Assembly: GCF_030817015.1 (NCBI RefSeq)
Contig: NZ_JAUSYS010000001.1
Coordinates: forward strand, 4,340,001 to 4,404,000
From: Arthrobacter sp. V1I7
GTDB lineage: Bacteria > Actinomycetota > Actinomycetes > Actinomycetales > Micrococcaceae
Length of the DNA stretch: 64,000 bases
Reading direction: 5' to 3'
Below, piece after piece: positions 37,637-47,803 of the stretch (the stretch's first letter is position 1; each line of letters begins with the position of its first letter). The notes under the pieces were generated by a model, which worked only from the letters and a program-made list of their open reading frames with translations, had not been told where the DNA came from and did no database searches. A program made the translations under genes and the position numbers.

Positions 37637-37667
37637 TCGCGACCACCTCCCCCCACAGGAGAAGTAC

Positions 37668-37709
37668 GACGGCGGGTGCCGGGTTCGGAAGAACCCCGCA
37701 CCCGCCGTC
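37668..37709 (+). terminator. Terminator after ppa
   Basis: A 19-base arm (37668-37686) pairs almost perfectly with 37691-37709 around a 4-base loop, 32 bases after the ppa stop. Confidence 0.8.
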
Positions 37710-37754
37710 GTCGTCTGTCAGCGGAGCCTCAAGAATCTGTGAAATCGTTGGCCT

Positions 37755-39080
37755 ATGAACGCCGAGCCTGACTTTAGCCCGCCCTGCGGTCCGGTCACCG
37801 GATGGCGGGACGGCGACGTGCTGCGGGCCACGGGAATCCCCTACGCCACCGCGGCGCGCTTCCAGCCCCCGGTGAGTGCGCCCGACCGGACGGAGGTGCT
37901 CAGCGCTACGTCGCTGTCCCCGGCCTGCCCGCAGGGACCGGTACCGTTCCTGGACGACGTCCTCGGCACGCGTTACGGCGAACTTCCCGGCACTGAGGAC
38001 TGCCAGCGCCTCTCGATCACCCTGCCGGCCGACCTGCAGGACGCCGAACGCGTGCCGGTCATGGTGTGGCTGCATGGCGGCTCCTATACCTCCGGCTCCG
38101 GGGACCTGGCGATCTTCGATGCCAAGGCCCTCGTTGCCGAAAACCGGGTCATCGTGGTCTCCGTGACGTACCGCCTGGGCCTCTTCGGATACCTGGCCGC
38201 CGGCACGGGCCGGCCCGCCAACCTCGGCCTCCTGGACCAGCTCGAAGCGTTCCGCTGGGTTCAGCGCAACATCAGCGCCTTCGGCGGCGATCCGGGAAAC
38301 GTCACGGCGTTCGGACAGTCCGCCGGCGGCGACGCCGTCGCCCATCTGATGGCGACGCCGGACGCCCCCGCCCTCTTTCAGCGCGCCATCATTCAAAGCG
38401 CACCCCTGGGCATCGCCCGTGGAAGGGAAAAGATGAACACCGCCATGGGCATCGCGGCGGAAACCGTCACCGAGGACACCCCTGCCCTGGACGTCGTCGC
38501 CATTGAGGGCACCGTGGCACAAGTGGCGCGCAAGTTCGGGCTGATGGCGGCCATGCCGTTCGGCACCCAATACGGGCACGCCCCCCTGCCGTCAGAAGAC
38601 GGGATCGACGCCGCCTGGAATGCCACGGCCCCGGAGATCGAGGTCCTGATCGGGCACACGTCCGACGAGGCCCGCCTGTTCCTGCCGCGCGGCCCCCAGG
38701 TCAGACGTCTGGCCAAGGTCCCGGTTCTCGGCGCCGCCGTCGTCAGGGCCATCAACTGGGCCGTGACGGAAGCCGTTTACGGCAAATCGGCCAGGAAGTT
38801 TGCCCGGCGGCACGTCCAGGCCGGGGGCAGGGCGTACCGCTACGTGCTGACCTGGGGCGCGCCGGGTAACTTCTACGGGGCCGCGCACACCGTGGATCTG
38901 CCGCTGCTGTTCGGCGATCAGCGGACCTGGGAAGGAGCAGGGTTGCTCACGGGCGCCACGTGGGAGGAAATTAACGCCCAGGGTCGGGCCCTCCGTGCTG
39001 TTTGGGCGCGGTTTGCCTCCGGAATGGGTCTGGACAGCCAGGGCGGGATTCCCGGCACACTCAGGTACCGCTCGATCTGA
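37755..39080 (+). CDS. Carboxylesterase, type B family
   Basis: 441-residue alpha/beta hydrolase. The nucleophile Ser189 is in TAFGQSAGGDAVAHLM; the oxyanion-hole segment is MVWLHGGSYTSGSG (103-116), and the catalytic histidine is likely in FYGAAHTVDLPLLFG. Somewhat shorter than the usual 480-520 residues of the family, with a compressed N-terminus. No signal peptide, so it is cytoplasmic. Substrate unknown. Confidence 0.88.
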   Translation: MNAEPDFSPPCGPVTGWRDGDVLRATGIPYATAARFQPPVSAPDRTEVLSATSLSPACPQGPVPFLDDVLGTRYGELPGTEDCQRLSITLPADLQDAERVPVMVWLHGGSYTSGSGDLAIFDAKALVAENRVIVVSVTYRLGLFGYLAAGTGRPANLGLLDQLEAFRWVQRNISAFGGDPGNVTAFGQSAGGDAVAHLMATPDAPALFQRAIIQSAPLGIARGREKMNTAMGIAAETVTEDTPALDVVAIEGTVAQVARKFGLMAAMPFGTQYGHAPLPSEDGIDAAWNATAPEIEVLIGHTSDEARLFLPRGPQVRRLAKVPVLGAAVVRAINWAVTEAVYGKSARKFARRHVQAGGRAYRYVLTWGAPGNFYGAAHTVDLPLLFGDQRTWEGAGLLTGATWEEINAQGRALRAVWARFASGMGLDSQGGIPGTLRYRSI

Positions 39081-39157
39081 GCCGGGCGGACGGCCCGAGA
39101 CCCGAACCGACCCCTCAAACAGCCATTAGTTCAGCGCGCTCCCAGACATCGGCCCGG

Positions 39158-41735
39158 CTACTCGCGGCGCAGCGACCAGTCCCGGATCTCCGCCGGGTCT
39201 TCGCCGTGTTCCCGCGTGTGCTCCCGTGCCCGGATCCGGCTGTCCTGCAGCGACTGGCGCAGCAGCGAATGCCTCTCGGCGAGCCCGGGAACCCGGTCGA
39301 TCGCGTCGATGGCGAGCTGGAAGCGGTCGATCCCGTTGAGCATGGCCATGTCGAAAGGCGTGGTGGTGGTGCCCTCCTCCTTGTAGCCACGCACGTGCAG
39401 GCCCTCCTGGTTGGTCCGGCGGTAGGTGAGCCGGTGAATCAGTGCGGGATAGCCGTGGTACGCGAAAATGACCGGCTTGTCCGTCGTGAAAATTGCCGTC
39501 GAAATCCCGTGAAGTCAGCCCATGCGGGTGTTCGCTGGCATCCTGGAGCCGCATTAGGTCCACGACGTTGACCACCCGCACCTTCAGCCCGGGAGCGCCC
39601 TGCTTCAGCAGTTCCGCAGCGGCGACCGTTTCGACGGTGGGTACGTCGCCCGCGCAGGCGAGGACGACGTCGGGCTCCTCGCCAGGAACCTCGGAGCCGG
39701 CGAACTGCCAGATGCCGAGGCCGCGGCGGCAATGGTGCGAGGCCTCCGCCGGACCAAGCCAGGTCGGCGAGGGCTGCTTGCCGCTGACCACAATGTTGAC
39801 CAGGTCGCGTGAGCCGAGGCAGTGCTCCATCACGGCGAGCAGCGTATTGGCGTCCGGCGGCAGGTAAACCCGGATGACTTCGGCCTTCTTGTTCACGGCG
39901 TGGTCGATGAAGCCGGGGTCCTGGTGCGAGAAGCCGTTGTGGTCCTGCTGCCAGACATGGGAGGACAGCAGGTAGTTCAGCGAGGCCACCGGCTGGCGCC
40001 ACGGCAGCTGGCGGGAGACCTTGAGCCATTTGGCGTGCTGGTTGAACATCGAATCCACAATGTGGATGAACGCCTCGTAACAGTTGAAGACGCCGTGCCG
40101 GCCGGTCAGCAGGTAGCCCTCCAGCCAGCCCTGGCAGAGGTGCTCGCTGAGCACTTCCATCACCCGGCCGGCCCGGGCAATGTGCTCATCGAGTCCGTCG
40201 ATCCGGTACTGCCACACCTTGTCCGTGACCTCGTAGACGTCCTGCAGGCGGTTGGAGGCGGTCTCGTCCGGGCCAAACAGCCGGAACGCCTCCGGGTTAA
40301 GGCTGATTACGTCGCGCAGCCAGGAGCCGAGGGTGATCATCGGACTGATGCGTTCGACGCCGGGCTGGGGGACGTCGACGGCGTGCCGGCCGTAGCCGGG
40401 GAGCTTGAGCGGGCGCAGCAGCAGCCCGCCGTTGGCGTGCGGCGTCGCGCTCATCCGCAGCTCGCCGTGCGGCGCGTTTTCGGCGATCTCCGGGTTCAGC
40501 CTGCCCCGTTCATCGAAAAGCTCCTCGGGTCGGTAGGACTTCAGCCATTGCTCCAGCTGGGCCAGGTGTTCCGGATTCGTGCGGACCCCGTTCAGCGGAA
40601 CCTGGTGGCTGCGCCAGGTGCCCTCCACCTGCAGCCCGTCCACCTTTTTCGGTCCGGTCCAGCCCTTGGGGGACCGCAGCACGATCATGGGCCAGCGCGG
40701 CGCTTCGCCGTCGCCACTGACCACGCCGCCCGCGGCGCCGCCTGCCTCGCCGACGTCGTCGCCGCTGACCTTGCCGGCGGGGCCGCCCGCGTCGCTGCCG
40801 GCGTCGCCTGCCTCGCCGGCGTCGTCGCCGCGGTGCGAGGACTGGATCGCCACGATCTCGGCCAGGCACCGGTCCAGGGCTTCGGCAAAGGCCCGGTGTG
40901 CGGCCGCAGCGTCGTCCGGTTCCGCCACCGTCACGAAGTGCGGCTCGTGGCCGTAGCCGCGCAGCAGCTGCTCCAGCTGGGCTTCGGGCATGCGGGCCAG
41001 GATGGTGGGGTTGGCGATCTTGTAGCCGTTCAGGTGCAGGATGGGCAACACCGCGCCGTCCGCCACCGGGTCCAGGAAAGTGTGGGAGTGCCAACTCGCG
41101 GCCAGCGGACCCGTCTCCGCCTCGCCGTCGCCGATCACAACCGCGGCGACCAGTCCGGGGTTGTCGAAGACAGCCCCGTAGGCGTGTGCCAGCGAATAGC
41201 CGAGCTCCCCGCCCTCGTTGATGGATCCCGGGGTCTCCGGTGCGGCGTGGCTGGGGATCCCGCCGGGGTAGGAGAACTGCCGGAACAGCTCCGCCATGCC
41301 TTGCTCGTCCTCGCCCACCCCGCCGTAGATCTCCGAGTAGGTACCTTCAAGCCACGCGTTGGCCACCACTGCGGGCCCGCCGTGGCCCGGCCCGGCGATG
41401 AACAGCATCTCCTGCCGGTCCCGGCGGATGGCCCGGTTCAGATGGGCGTAGATGAAGTTGAGCCCCGGCGTCGTGCCCCAGTGGCCGAGCAGCCGTGACT
41501 TGGTGTCCGCGGGGCGGAGCGGTTCACGCAGCAGGGGGTTGGAGCGGAGGTAGATCTGTCCCACGGACAGATAGTTGGCCGCCCGCCACCAGCGGTCAAC
41601 AAGCTCCAGCGCGGCGTCGTCGAGGGCGCCCCGGGAGACGGCTCCCGGCTGCGCTCCCCCGGCGCCGGTCGGACCCGACCGGGCCGCGTCCCTGCCCAGG
41701 TCCCCTTTCACGTCACTGGTCACGTCGCTGGTCAC
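39158..41735 (-). pseudogene. xfp: Phosphoketolase, single frameshift near the 3' end
   Basis: Thiamine-diphosphate enzyme splitting xylulose 5-P or fructose 6-P to acetyl phosphate. The GTG start at 41735 has GAGGACT upstream. The frame is intact for about 745 residues with [36 protein letters not shown] and the cofactor motif [19 protein letters not shown]. After [13 protein letters not shown] one extra base at 39497-39498 shifts the frame. The missing continuation ([20 protein letters not shown], then [19 protein letters not shown]) reads correctly in the next frame to a stop at 39158. The shifted product would run to 39126 with a foreign tail. An unusual Gly/Asp/Ala insert lies near residues 300-345. 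Recent mutation or sequencing error are both possible. Confidence 0.88.
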
Positions 41736-41874
41736 AGCAGTCCTCGCTTAACTCGGGCCCCCGGCGGTGGCGTGTCCTCCATCGCAACACGTCCCCGGAC
41801 GGGACACAAGACCGACGGCGGCTTCCTGGCCCTCGTTTGCCTCCGGATTACCACCGGGTAGTGTTTGATCCAGA

Positions 41875-42474
41875 ATGTTCACGCTGACCATCAACCAAAC
41901 CGACAGCCGGCGCGACGGCGACCGCGTGCCCCAGCTCCTCAAAGGCCTGCGGCACATTCCGGCGCGCCTCGATTTCGACCGCTCAGTGGAGGACGAGGTC
42001 CAGGGCATTGTGGACTCGGCGCATCAGGCGGTGGAGGCCGCAATGATCGCGTTGCGCAGCGGCAGCTGGTACGTCGGGATCGGCGTGGGTCCGGTTAATG
42101 AGCCGCTGCCCAACCAGATCAAGGATGCCTCCGGCCACGGGCTGGTCTACGCGCGGCGCGCTGTCGACCGGCTCCGCAACGGCAAGGAACGGATCCCGGT
42201 CGCCGTCGAGGGCCCGCTGGCTGACCTCGCGGCGGAATCAGAGGCCGTGCTGCGGCTCCTGGGCCATATCGTCCACGACAGGAGCCAGGCCGAGTGGCGG
42301 GTGCTGGACCTGTTGACCCCCGGCGTCCGCGGGCAGCAAAAGGCCGTCGCGGAGGAACTGGGCATCACCACACAGGCGGTCAGCAAGGCCGTTGCCCGGG
42401 CCCAATGGAACGAGGAGCATGCCGCTCGGCCCGCAGCGGCCCGCCTGCTGAGCCTCATCCTCGAGGTCCGCTAA
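41875..42474 (+). CDS. SatD-family-like DNA-binding protein
   Basis: 199 residues. The N-terminal part (FTLTINQTDSRRDGDRVPQL ... LRSGSWYVGIGVGPVNEPLP) resembles the SatD family, and the C-terminus holds a helix-turn-helix, LLTPGVRGQQKAVAEELGI followed by TTQAVSKAVARAQWNEE. Probably a transcription regulator. It is divergent from the phosphoketolase gene, with 139 bases between, so control of that gene is possible but unproven. Confidence 0.65.
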   Translation: MFTLTINQTDSRRDGDRVPQLLKGLRHIPARLDFDRSVEDEVQGIVDSAHQAVEAAMIALRSGSWYVGIGVGPVNEPLPNQIKDASGHGLVYARRAVDRLRNGKERIPVAVEGPLADLAAESEAVLRLLGHIVHDRSQAEWRVLDLLTPGVRGQQKAVAEELGITTQAVSKAVARAQWNEEHAARPAAARLLSLILEVR

Positions 42475-42535
42475 GCCTTCCGGTGCGGCCGCGGCCAAGG
42501 CACGCCCGGCGCCGGGACTAAAGCAGGAGCCGGAA

Positions 42536-43399
42536 CTACAGCAGGAGGCTCCGCAGCACGGCGGCGGCGCCGTCGTCGTACACGGAATGGGTAACTTCGT
42601 TGGCGGCGGCGATGACTTCCTCTGGCGCCTGGCCCATAGCCACACCGCGGGCGGCCCAGGTGAGCATCTCGATGTCATTCCGGCCGTCGCCGACGGCGAC
42701 GGTGAGGTGTGCCTCGATGTCGAGCCGGCCGCGGAGGTGTTCCAGGGCGGTGGCCTTGGTCACGCCGGCGGCGGCAATGTCCAGCCAGGCTGTCCAGCCG
42801 ACCGAGTAGGTCACGCCGGCCAGGCCGATGTGCCGGATGGCAGTGTTGAATTCCTCGGGCGTGTTTTCAGCGCTGAACACCACCACGCGCACCGCGGTGG
42901 CCTCCAGCATGGTCTGGAAGTCGACGCCGATCGCCTCGACGCCGAAGCTGGCGTCCTGGAAGCGTTCGGTGGAGAGGAAGTTGCCTTCTTCGTCTTCAAG
43001 GGCATACTTGGCCGTGGGCAGCCGCTTGCGAAGCGCGCGGAGCACCGGACCCGGGTCAAAAGTGGCCTTGTGGATGACCTCGTAACCGTCGGCCAGGCCG
43101 GAATCGAGTCGAAGGATGACGCCGCCGTTCGAGCAAACGGCATAGCCGTTGTCGATGCCGATGTGCTCGATGATGGGCAGCATGGCGTTGAGCGAGCGGC
43201 CCGTGGCGATGGTGACGTGGTGGCCGGCCGCCACGACGTCCTGGGCTGCTTCGCGGACGGGAACCGACATGTGGCCGTCGTGGTCGACGAGGGTGCCGTC
43301 GACGTCGAGCGCCACCATCAGCTTGTGGCCGTTATTGTTCTGGTCGTTATCTCGCCGGTCATCGTTGCCGGCGACTGAGGTTTCAGTCAATGTTGTCAT
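42536..43399 (-). CDS. HAD hydrolase, Cof-type (HAD-IIB)
   Basis: Small-molecule phosphatase of 287 residues from the ATG at 43399. Motif I is MVALDVDGTLVDHDGHM, motif II TIATGRS, and the C-terminal motif IV AVGDGRNDIEMLTWAARGVA; the large C2b cap lies between. Substrate probably a sugar phosphate or nucleotide. The frame is open to 43510, but the upstream residues are not conserved. serS lies upstream, separated by a strong hairpin. Confidence 0.9.
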   Translation of the reverse strand: MTTLTETSVAGNDDRRDNDQNNNGHKLMVALDVDGTLVDHDGHMSVPVREAAQDVVAAGHHVTIATGRSLNAMLPIIEHIGIDNGYAVCSNGGVILRLDSGLADGYEVIHKATFDPGPVLRALRKRLPTAKYALEDEEGNFLSTERFQDASFGVEAIGVDFQTMLEATAVRVVVFSAENTPEEFNTAIRHIGLAGVTYSVGWTAWLDIAAAGVTKATALEHLRGRLDIEAHLTVAVGDGRNDIEMLTWAARGVAMGQAPEEVIAAANEVTHSVYDDGAAAVLRSLLL

Positions 43400-43500
43400 C
43401 TCCCTAGTAGAGCAGACGTCTCCGGGGGCCGCTAGGATCCACGCCACAGGCGCGGTGAACTGATCGTGAACACTCCCCCTGCGACACCCCTTGTTCCGGC

Positions 43501-43560
43501 CGCTGCGCAAATGGCCCAGCGACGCCCGGATTCCGGCGTCGCTGGGCCATTTGCGCAGCG
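43501..43560. terminator. 26-bp perfect hairpin after serS
   Basis: Bases 43501-43526 pair without mismatch with 43535-43560 across an 8-base loop. It lies 29 bases after the serS stop and 100 bases before the HAD start. A stem this long exceeds what termination needs, so it may be an extragenic palindromic repeat serving as terminator. Confidence 0.8.
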
Positions 43561-43588
43561 CAGGGAGGGTTGCGCGTCGGGAGGGCCG

Positions 43589-44869
43589 CTACAGGACCGG
43601 GAAGACCGTCATCCCGCCAAGGTATTTCTGCAGGGCCGCGGGGACGTTGACCGAGCCGTCCGGGTTCTGGTGGTGCTCCAGGATGGCGACGATCCAGCGG
43701 GTGGTGGCGAGCGTCCCGTTCAGCGTGGCGACGGCGCGGGTGCCCTTGGAGACGCCCTCCTCGTTCACGACGCGTTCCCGGATGTTGAGCCGGCGGGCCT
43801 GGAAGGTGGTGCAGTTGGATGTGGACGTCAGCTCGCGGTAGGCGCCCTGGGTGGGGACCCAGGCCTCGCAGTCGAACTTCCGGGCGGCGGAATTGCCAAG
43901 ATCGCCCGCGGCGGTGTCGATCACCCGGTAGGGCAGCTCGCACTTGGCCAGCATTTCCTCTTCCCAGGCCAGCAGGCGGGCGTGCTCGGCGGCCGCCTCT
44001 TCCACCGTGGTGTAGACGAACATCTCCACCTTGTTGAACTGGTGGACCCGGATGATCCCACGGGTGTCCTTGCCGTGCGAGCCGGCCTCGCGGCGGTAGC
44101 AGGAGCTCTGCCCCGCAAAACGGACCGGGCCGGCGGAGAGGTCCAGGATCTCGTCCGCGTGGTAGCCGGCCAGGGGCACCTCAGAGGTGCCCACCAGGTA
44201 AAGGTCGTCGTCGGCGAGACGGTAGATCTCGGCGTCGTGCTTGACGTCAAACCCGGTGCCCTGCATCGTTTCCGGCCGGACCAGCGTGGGCGTGATCATC
44301 GGAACGAAACCGGCGTCGATTGCCTGTTCCATGGCCATCTGGAGCAGTGCCATTTCCATCCGGGCGCCGACGCCGCGCAGGAAGTAGAAACGCGAGCCGG
44401 ACACCTTGGCGCCGCGTTCCATATCGATGGCGCCGATCAGCTCGCCGATTTCCAGATGGTCCCTGGGCTCAAAACCGGTGAATTCGCGGGGCGCTCCGAC
44501 CGTCTTGAGGACGACGTAGTCATCCTCGCCGCCTTCGGGAACGCCATCCTCGATGAGGTTCGGGATCGCCCGGAGCAGCTCCTCCTGGGCGGCCTGCGCG
44601 ACGTCGGCCTCGGCCGAGGCTGCTTTCACCGCGACCGCGAGCGCCTTGACCTCTGCCAGCAGCGCCTGCTTCTCCTCGCCCTTGGCCTGGGCCACCTTCT
44701 TGCCGTAGGCGTTCTGCTCGGCCCTCAGGTTCTCAAAGTGGATCAGGGCGGCACGCCGGGCCGAGTCCGCGGCGATGATCGCGTCCACCACGGATTCGTC
44801 GGCGCCGCGGGCGCGCTGGCTGGCACGGAACTTGTCCGGATTTTCGCTGAGGTCTTTTACGTCGATCAC
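43589..44869 (-). CDS. serS: Seryl-tRNA synthetase
   Basis: Charges tRNA-Ser (and tRNA-Sec where present). 426 residues: an N-terminal coiled-coil arm (about 25-105, rich in Ala/Glu/Lys) and the class II catalytic core with motif 2 in [20 protein letters not shown] and motif 3 in [19 protein letters not shown]. No tRNA gene is seen nearby. Confidence 0.96.
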   Translation of the reverse strand: MIDVKDLSENPDKFRASQRARGADESVVDAIIAADSARRAALIHFENLRAEQNAYGKKVAQAKGEEKQALLAEVKALAVAVKAASAEADVAQAAQEELLRAIPNLIEDGVPEGGEDDYVVLKTVGAPREFTGFEPRDHLEIGELIGAIDMERGAKVSGSRFYFLRGVGARMEMALLQMAMEQAIDAGFVPMITPTLVRPETMQGTGFDVKHDAEIYRLADDDLYLVGTSEVPLAGYHADEILDLSAGPVRFAGQSSCYRREAGSHGKDTRGIIRVHQFNKVEMFVYTTVEEAAAEHARLLAWEEEMLAKCELPYRVIDTAAGDLGNSAARKFDCEAWVPTQGAYRELTSTSNCTTFQARRLNIRERVVNEEGVSKGTRAVATLNGTLATTRWIVAILEHHQNPDGSVNVPAALQKYLGGMTVFPVL

Positions 44870-44945
44870 CAGACAAGACTAACCAATCCGGTACGCATTA
44901 CTTGGCCATCCGGGCGGGGCAGCGGCGGGATAGTGTTGGAGCACA

Positions 44946-46010
44946 ATGCGCGACTGGCTGCTGTACCTCATCATCGCTGGAGTCCTGGCGTTCGCCATCT
45001 CCAGTTGGTGGGGGGTGCGCAGACTCAAGGCCAAGCACACCCGCAGCGCCGTCTGGGAGCAAACGCACAGTCCGGGCCTGGGCCAGCAAAAGGTGGCCGT
45101 GGTGATGAACCCGATCAAGGCCAAATCGGGCGAGGCCCGGCTCCTGATCGAGAATGCCTGCGCCTCCGCCGGCTGGGGGCCCCCACGCTTCTTTGAGACT
45201 ACCGCCGAGGACCCCGGTTTCTCGCAGGCCCGGGAAGCCGCGGAGTACGGGGCCGACGTCGTCCTGGTGGGCGGCGGCGACGGAACGGTACGCGTCGTAG
45301 CTGAGTACCTGGCCGGAACGGACATCGCCATGGGACTGATTCCGCTCGGCACCGGCAACCTGCTGGCCCGCAACATCCCGCTGGACGTGAACGACCTGTC
45401 CGGAAATGTGCAGACCGCCCTCTTCGGCCACCAGCGGTTCATCGATACCGCGCGGATGCGGGTCGCCAACTCCCGGACCGGCCAGTCGGCGGAACACACC
45501 TTCCTCGTGATCGCCGGCATCGGCATGGACGCCGAGATCGTGGGCGACACCAGTGACGGGCTGAAGAAGGCCGTGGGCTGGCTGGCATACACAGAGGCAG
45601 GGGTCCGGCACCTGCCGGGGCGCCGCAAAAAGGTCTCCATCGCCCTCGATGACCAACCGGAACAGAGCCGGAAAATCCGCAGCGTGCTGTTTGCCAACTG
45701 CGGGCTGATCCCCGGCGGAATTGACTTCATCCCGCAGGCCATGATCGACGACGGAATGCTGGATGTGGTGGTCATGAGCCCGCGCAGCGCGATCGGCTGG
45801 CTGGCGATGTATACCAAGATCGTGCTCAAGCACAAGCGGAACCTGCCCGTGATGAGCTACTACCGCTCCGGTAAGGTGACCATCCGGAGCGCGGAACCCA
45901 TGGCCACCCAGGTCGACGGCGATCCTTCCGGCGAGGCAACGACCGTGACCGTGCAGGTGGCACCCGGTTCCTTGCTGGTACGCGTCAAGGACGGTACCGA
46001 CGAAGACTAG
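44946..46010 (+). CDS. Diacylglycerol kinase family (DAGK catalytic domain) protein
   Basis: 354 residues. An N-terminal membrane segment (about 3-20) precedes the lipid-kinase catalytic domain: VVMNPIKAKSG, the ATP-binding VLVGGGDGTVRVVAEYLAG, and IPLGTGNLLARNIPL. The C-terminal beta domain ends with VDGDPSGEATTVTVQVAPGS. It likely phosphorylates diacylglycerol or a related lipid at the membrane. Divergent from serS, and its last four bases overlap the stop of the convergent small gene. Confidence 0.9.
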   Translation: MRDWLLYLIIAGVLAFAISSWWGVRRLKAKHTRSAVWEQTHSPGLGQQKVAVVMNPIKAKSGEARLLIENACASAGWGPPRFFETTAEDPGFSQAREAAEYGADVVLVGGGDGTVRVVAEYLAGTDIAMGLIPLGTGNLLARNIPLDVNDLSGNVQTALFGHQRFIDTARMRVANSRTGQSAEHTFLVIAGIGMDAEIVGDTSDGLKKAVGWLAYTEAGVRHLPGRRKKVSIALDDQPEQSRKIRSVLFANCGLIPGGIDFIPQAMIDDGMLDVVVMSPRSAIGWLAMYTKIVLKHKRNLPVMSYYRSGKVTIRSAEPMATQVDGDPSGEATTVTVQVAPGSLLVRVKDGTDED

Positions 46011-46243
46011 GCGCTGGCTTTCCTCGTCGTTTCAGTGACTTCCGCATTGGCGGACTTCCTGGCCTCCGCGGCTGCCTTCGCGGCGCGGGCCTCTGACTGC
46101 TCGCGGATCAGGGCCTGCTCCTCTTCGAAGCGCAGCCGGTCGGCACGGTCGGCGTCGTCACCGTCCCAGTCCTGGTTGTCAGCCCTCGGCTTGGGGTTCA
46201 CAATCATTCCCTGGCCGTCGTTTTCGGTGCTGGTACCTGACAT
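46007..46243 (-). CDS. Small charged hypothetical protein
   Basis: 78 residues, highly charged, with an Arg/Glu/Ala-rich helical region (ADRLRFEEEQALIREQSEAR). An excellent ribosome site (GGAGGGAGCAGG) precedes the ATG, which supports a real gene despite the small size. Its stop overlaps the convergent kinase gene by four bases. Function unknown. Confidence 0.7.
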   Translation of the reverse strand: MSGTSTENDGQGMIVNPKPRADNQDWDGDDADRADRLRFEEEQALIREQSEARAAKAAAEARKSANAEVTETTRKASA

Positions 46244-46338
46244 GACCTGCTCCCTCCGTTAGGGGACTTCCCCCAATATGGATCAGGCAAGCATACGCAC
46301 AGTTTGGTAGGCGTGGAAGTGCCCGGAGTGGCATTTGT

Positions 46339-47319
46339 CTACGCTCTAGGCGAAGCCTCCGCCGTATATTCCGGCACCACAGATACTCCGCCCAGAATGT
46401 CTTTAACCCATGCATGGGCCGCACGGAATGCCTGATCCGAAGTATGCGGAGCCACGATCGTCCGCTGAGCGTCGGCCCGGCCGTAGGACCCGAGGAAACG
46501 GGTCGCCGGGCTGATCCGGTGCAGCCCGGCGAGGGCGTCCGCCACTCGTGCATCGGCGACGTGGCCGTCCGCGTCGATGCTGAAGAAGTAGTGTCCCAGG
46601 TACTGGCCCGTGGGCCGGGATTCGATCCGGCTGAGGTTGACCCCGCGCGTGGCGAACTGGTCCAGGATCTCCATCAGGGCGCCCGGCCGGTCCTCCGGCA
46701 GCGGAACCACGACCGTAGTCTTGTCCGCACCGGTGGGCTCGGGCAGGGATCCCGGACGTCCCACGAGGACGAAGCGCGTCACCGCGCCGGGATTGTCGCC
46801 GATGTTCTCGCCCAGGACGGCAAGGCCGGGCTGCTCCGTGGCCACGATCGGCGCGCAGATGGCGGCGTCATAATGCGGGTCTTCCTCGAGGAGTCCCATC
46901 GCGGCTGCCGCCGTCGATGACCCCGGAACGTATTCCGCGTCTGGAATATTAGCGTCGACCCAAAGCCGGCATTGCGCCCAGGCATGGCCGTGGGTGGAGA
47001 TCCGGCGGATATCTTCGACCCGGACGCCGGGCCGGGCCACCAGGACGAAGCTGATCGGTACCAGGGCCTCACGGAGGATGCGAAGCTCCTGGCCGGTGGC
47101 GATCGCGTCGAGGGTTGCCGTCACGCCGCCCTCGACGGAATTTTCGATCGGCACCATGGCCGCGTCAGCCGAACCGTCCCGCACCTTGTCGAGCGCCGAA
47201 TTCACGTTGGACGCCGGGATGCGGATCGCCTCCGCCGCGTCCGGGACCTGCATCAGCGCGGCCTCGGTGAAAGTGCCCTCGGGCCCGAGGAAGGTATAGG
47301 TAACGGGTGATGCGGGCAT
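46339..47319 (-). CDS. pheA: Prephenate dehydratase
   Basis: Makes phenylpyruvate for phenylalanine synthesis. 326 residues: the catalytic domain starts YTFLGPEGTFTEAAL, and the conserved TRF is in NPGAVTRFVLVGRPG; the C-terminal ACT domain (about 205-280) with NLSRIESRPTGQYLGHYFF binds phenylalanine for feedback inhibition. No chorismate mutase domain is fused. Followed on the same strand by no close gene; the rhodanese gene precedes it by 18 bases. Confidence 0.95.
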   Translation of the reverse strand: MPASPVTYTFLGPEGTFTEAALMQVPDAAEAIRIPASNVNSALDKVRDGSADAAMVPIENSVEGGVTATLDAIATGQELRILREALVPISFVLVARPGVRVEDIRRISTHGHAWAQCRLWVDANIPDAEYVPGSSTAAAAMGLLEEDPHYDAAICAPIVATEQPGLAVLGENIGDNPGAVTRFVLVGRPGSLPEPTGADKTTVVVPLPEDRPGALMEILDQFATRGVNLSRIESRPTGQYLGHYFFSIDADGHVADARVADALAGLHRISPATRFLGSYGRADAQRTIVAPHTSDQAFRAAHAWVKDILGGVSVVPEYTAEASPRA

Positions 47320-47337
47320 CGGCTCTTCTTTCTTCGC

Positions 47338-47664
47338 TTACAGGATTACTGGCTTGAGCCCGTTGTCGGACACCAGCGGCTTGCCGGTTTCCAGCCATTG
47401 GTCCATCCCGCCGGCCACGTTCAGGGCGGAATACCCCTGGCCCACGAGCCACTGCGCGGCGCGGAAGGAGCGTCCGCCGGTGCGGCAGATGAGGTAGAGG
47501 TCCTCGTCCGGGTCCAGTTCCTCGATCCGGGCCGGGAGCTGGTCCAGCGGAATGTGCAGGGCACCCTCCGCATGGCCGGCCACCCACTCATAGTCCTCGC
47601 GGACATCGACGATCCGGGCCCGCTCGGGGATCTCAGACACGGTGACGGTGTCGAAGTCGCTCAT
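47338..47664 (-). CDS. Single-domain rhodanese
   Basis: 108 residues from the ATG at 47664. The active-site loop CRTGGRS in DEDLYLICRTGGRSFRAAQ holds the persulfide-forming cysteine, and VDVREDYEWVAGHAEGALHI is the typical N-terminal motif. It may carry sulfane sulfur; the partner is unknown. Located 18 bases before pheA, likely in one transcript. The longer open frame upstream runs into the 141-bp repeat and is rejected. Confidence 0.9.
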   Translation of the reverse strand: MSDFDTVTVSEIPERARIVDVREDYEWVAGHAEGALHIPLDQLPARIEELDPDEDLYLICRTGGRSFRAAQWLVGQGYSALNVAGGMDQWLETGKPLVSDNGLKPVIL

Positions 47665-47803
47665 GGTCGTCCTTTCCGAACAAATGGGGGTCTGCCTCCA
47701 GCGTATCGCCAGCCGCTGAGAGCGCACCCTTGCGGGCAGCACGTTACGCTTCTGGGAAAACGCAAAGGAGGCCCCATGGCTGCTGATCGGCCGACAACCC
47801 GGG

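Noticed and set aside
42475..44945. tRNA-Ser gene near serS
   Set aside because: No cloverleaf-compatible sequence was found by eye; the only strong fold is the 26-bp hairpin, which lacks tRNA features.
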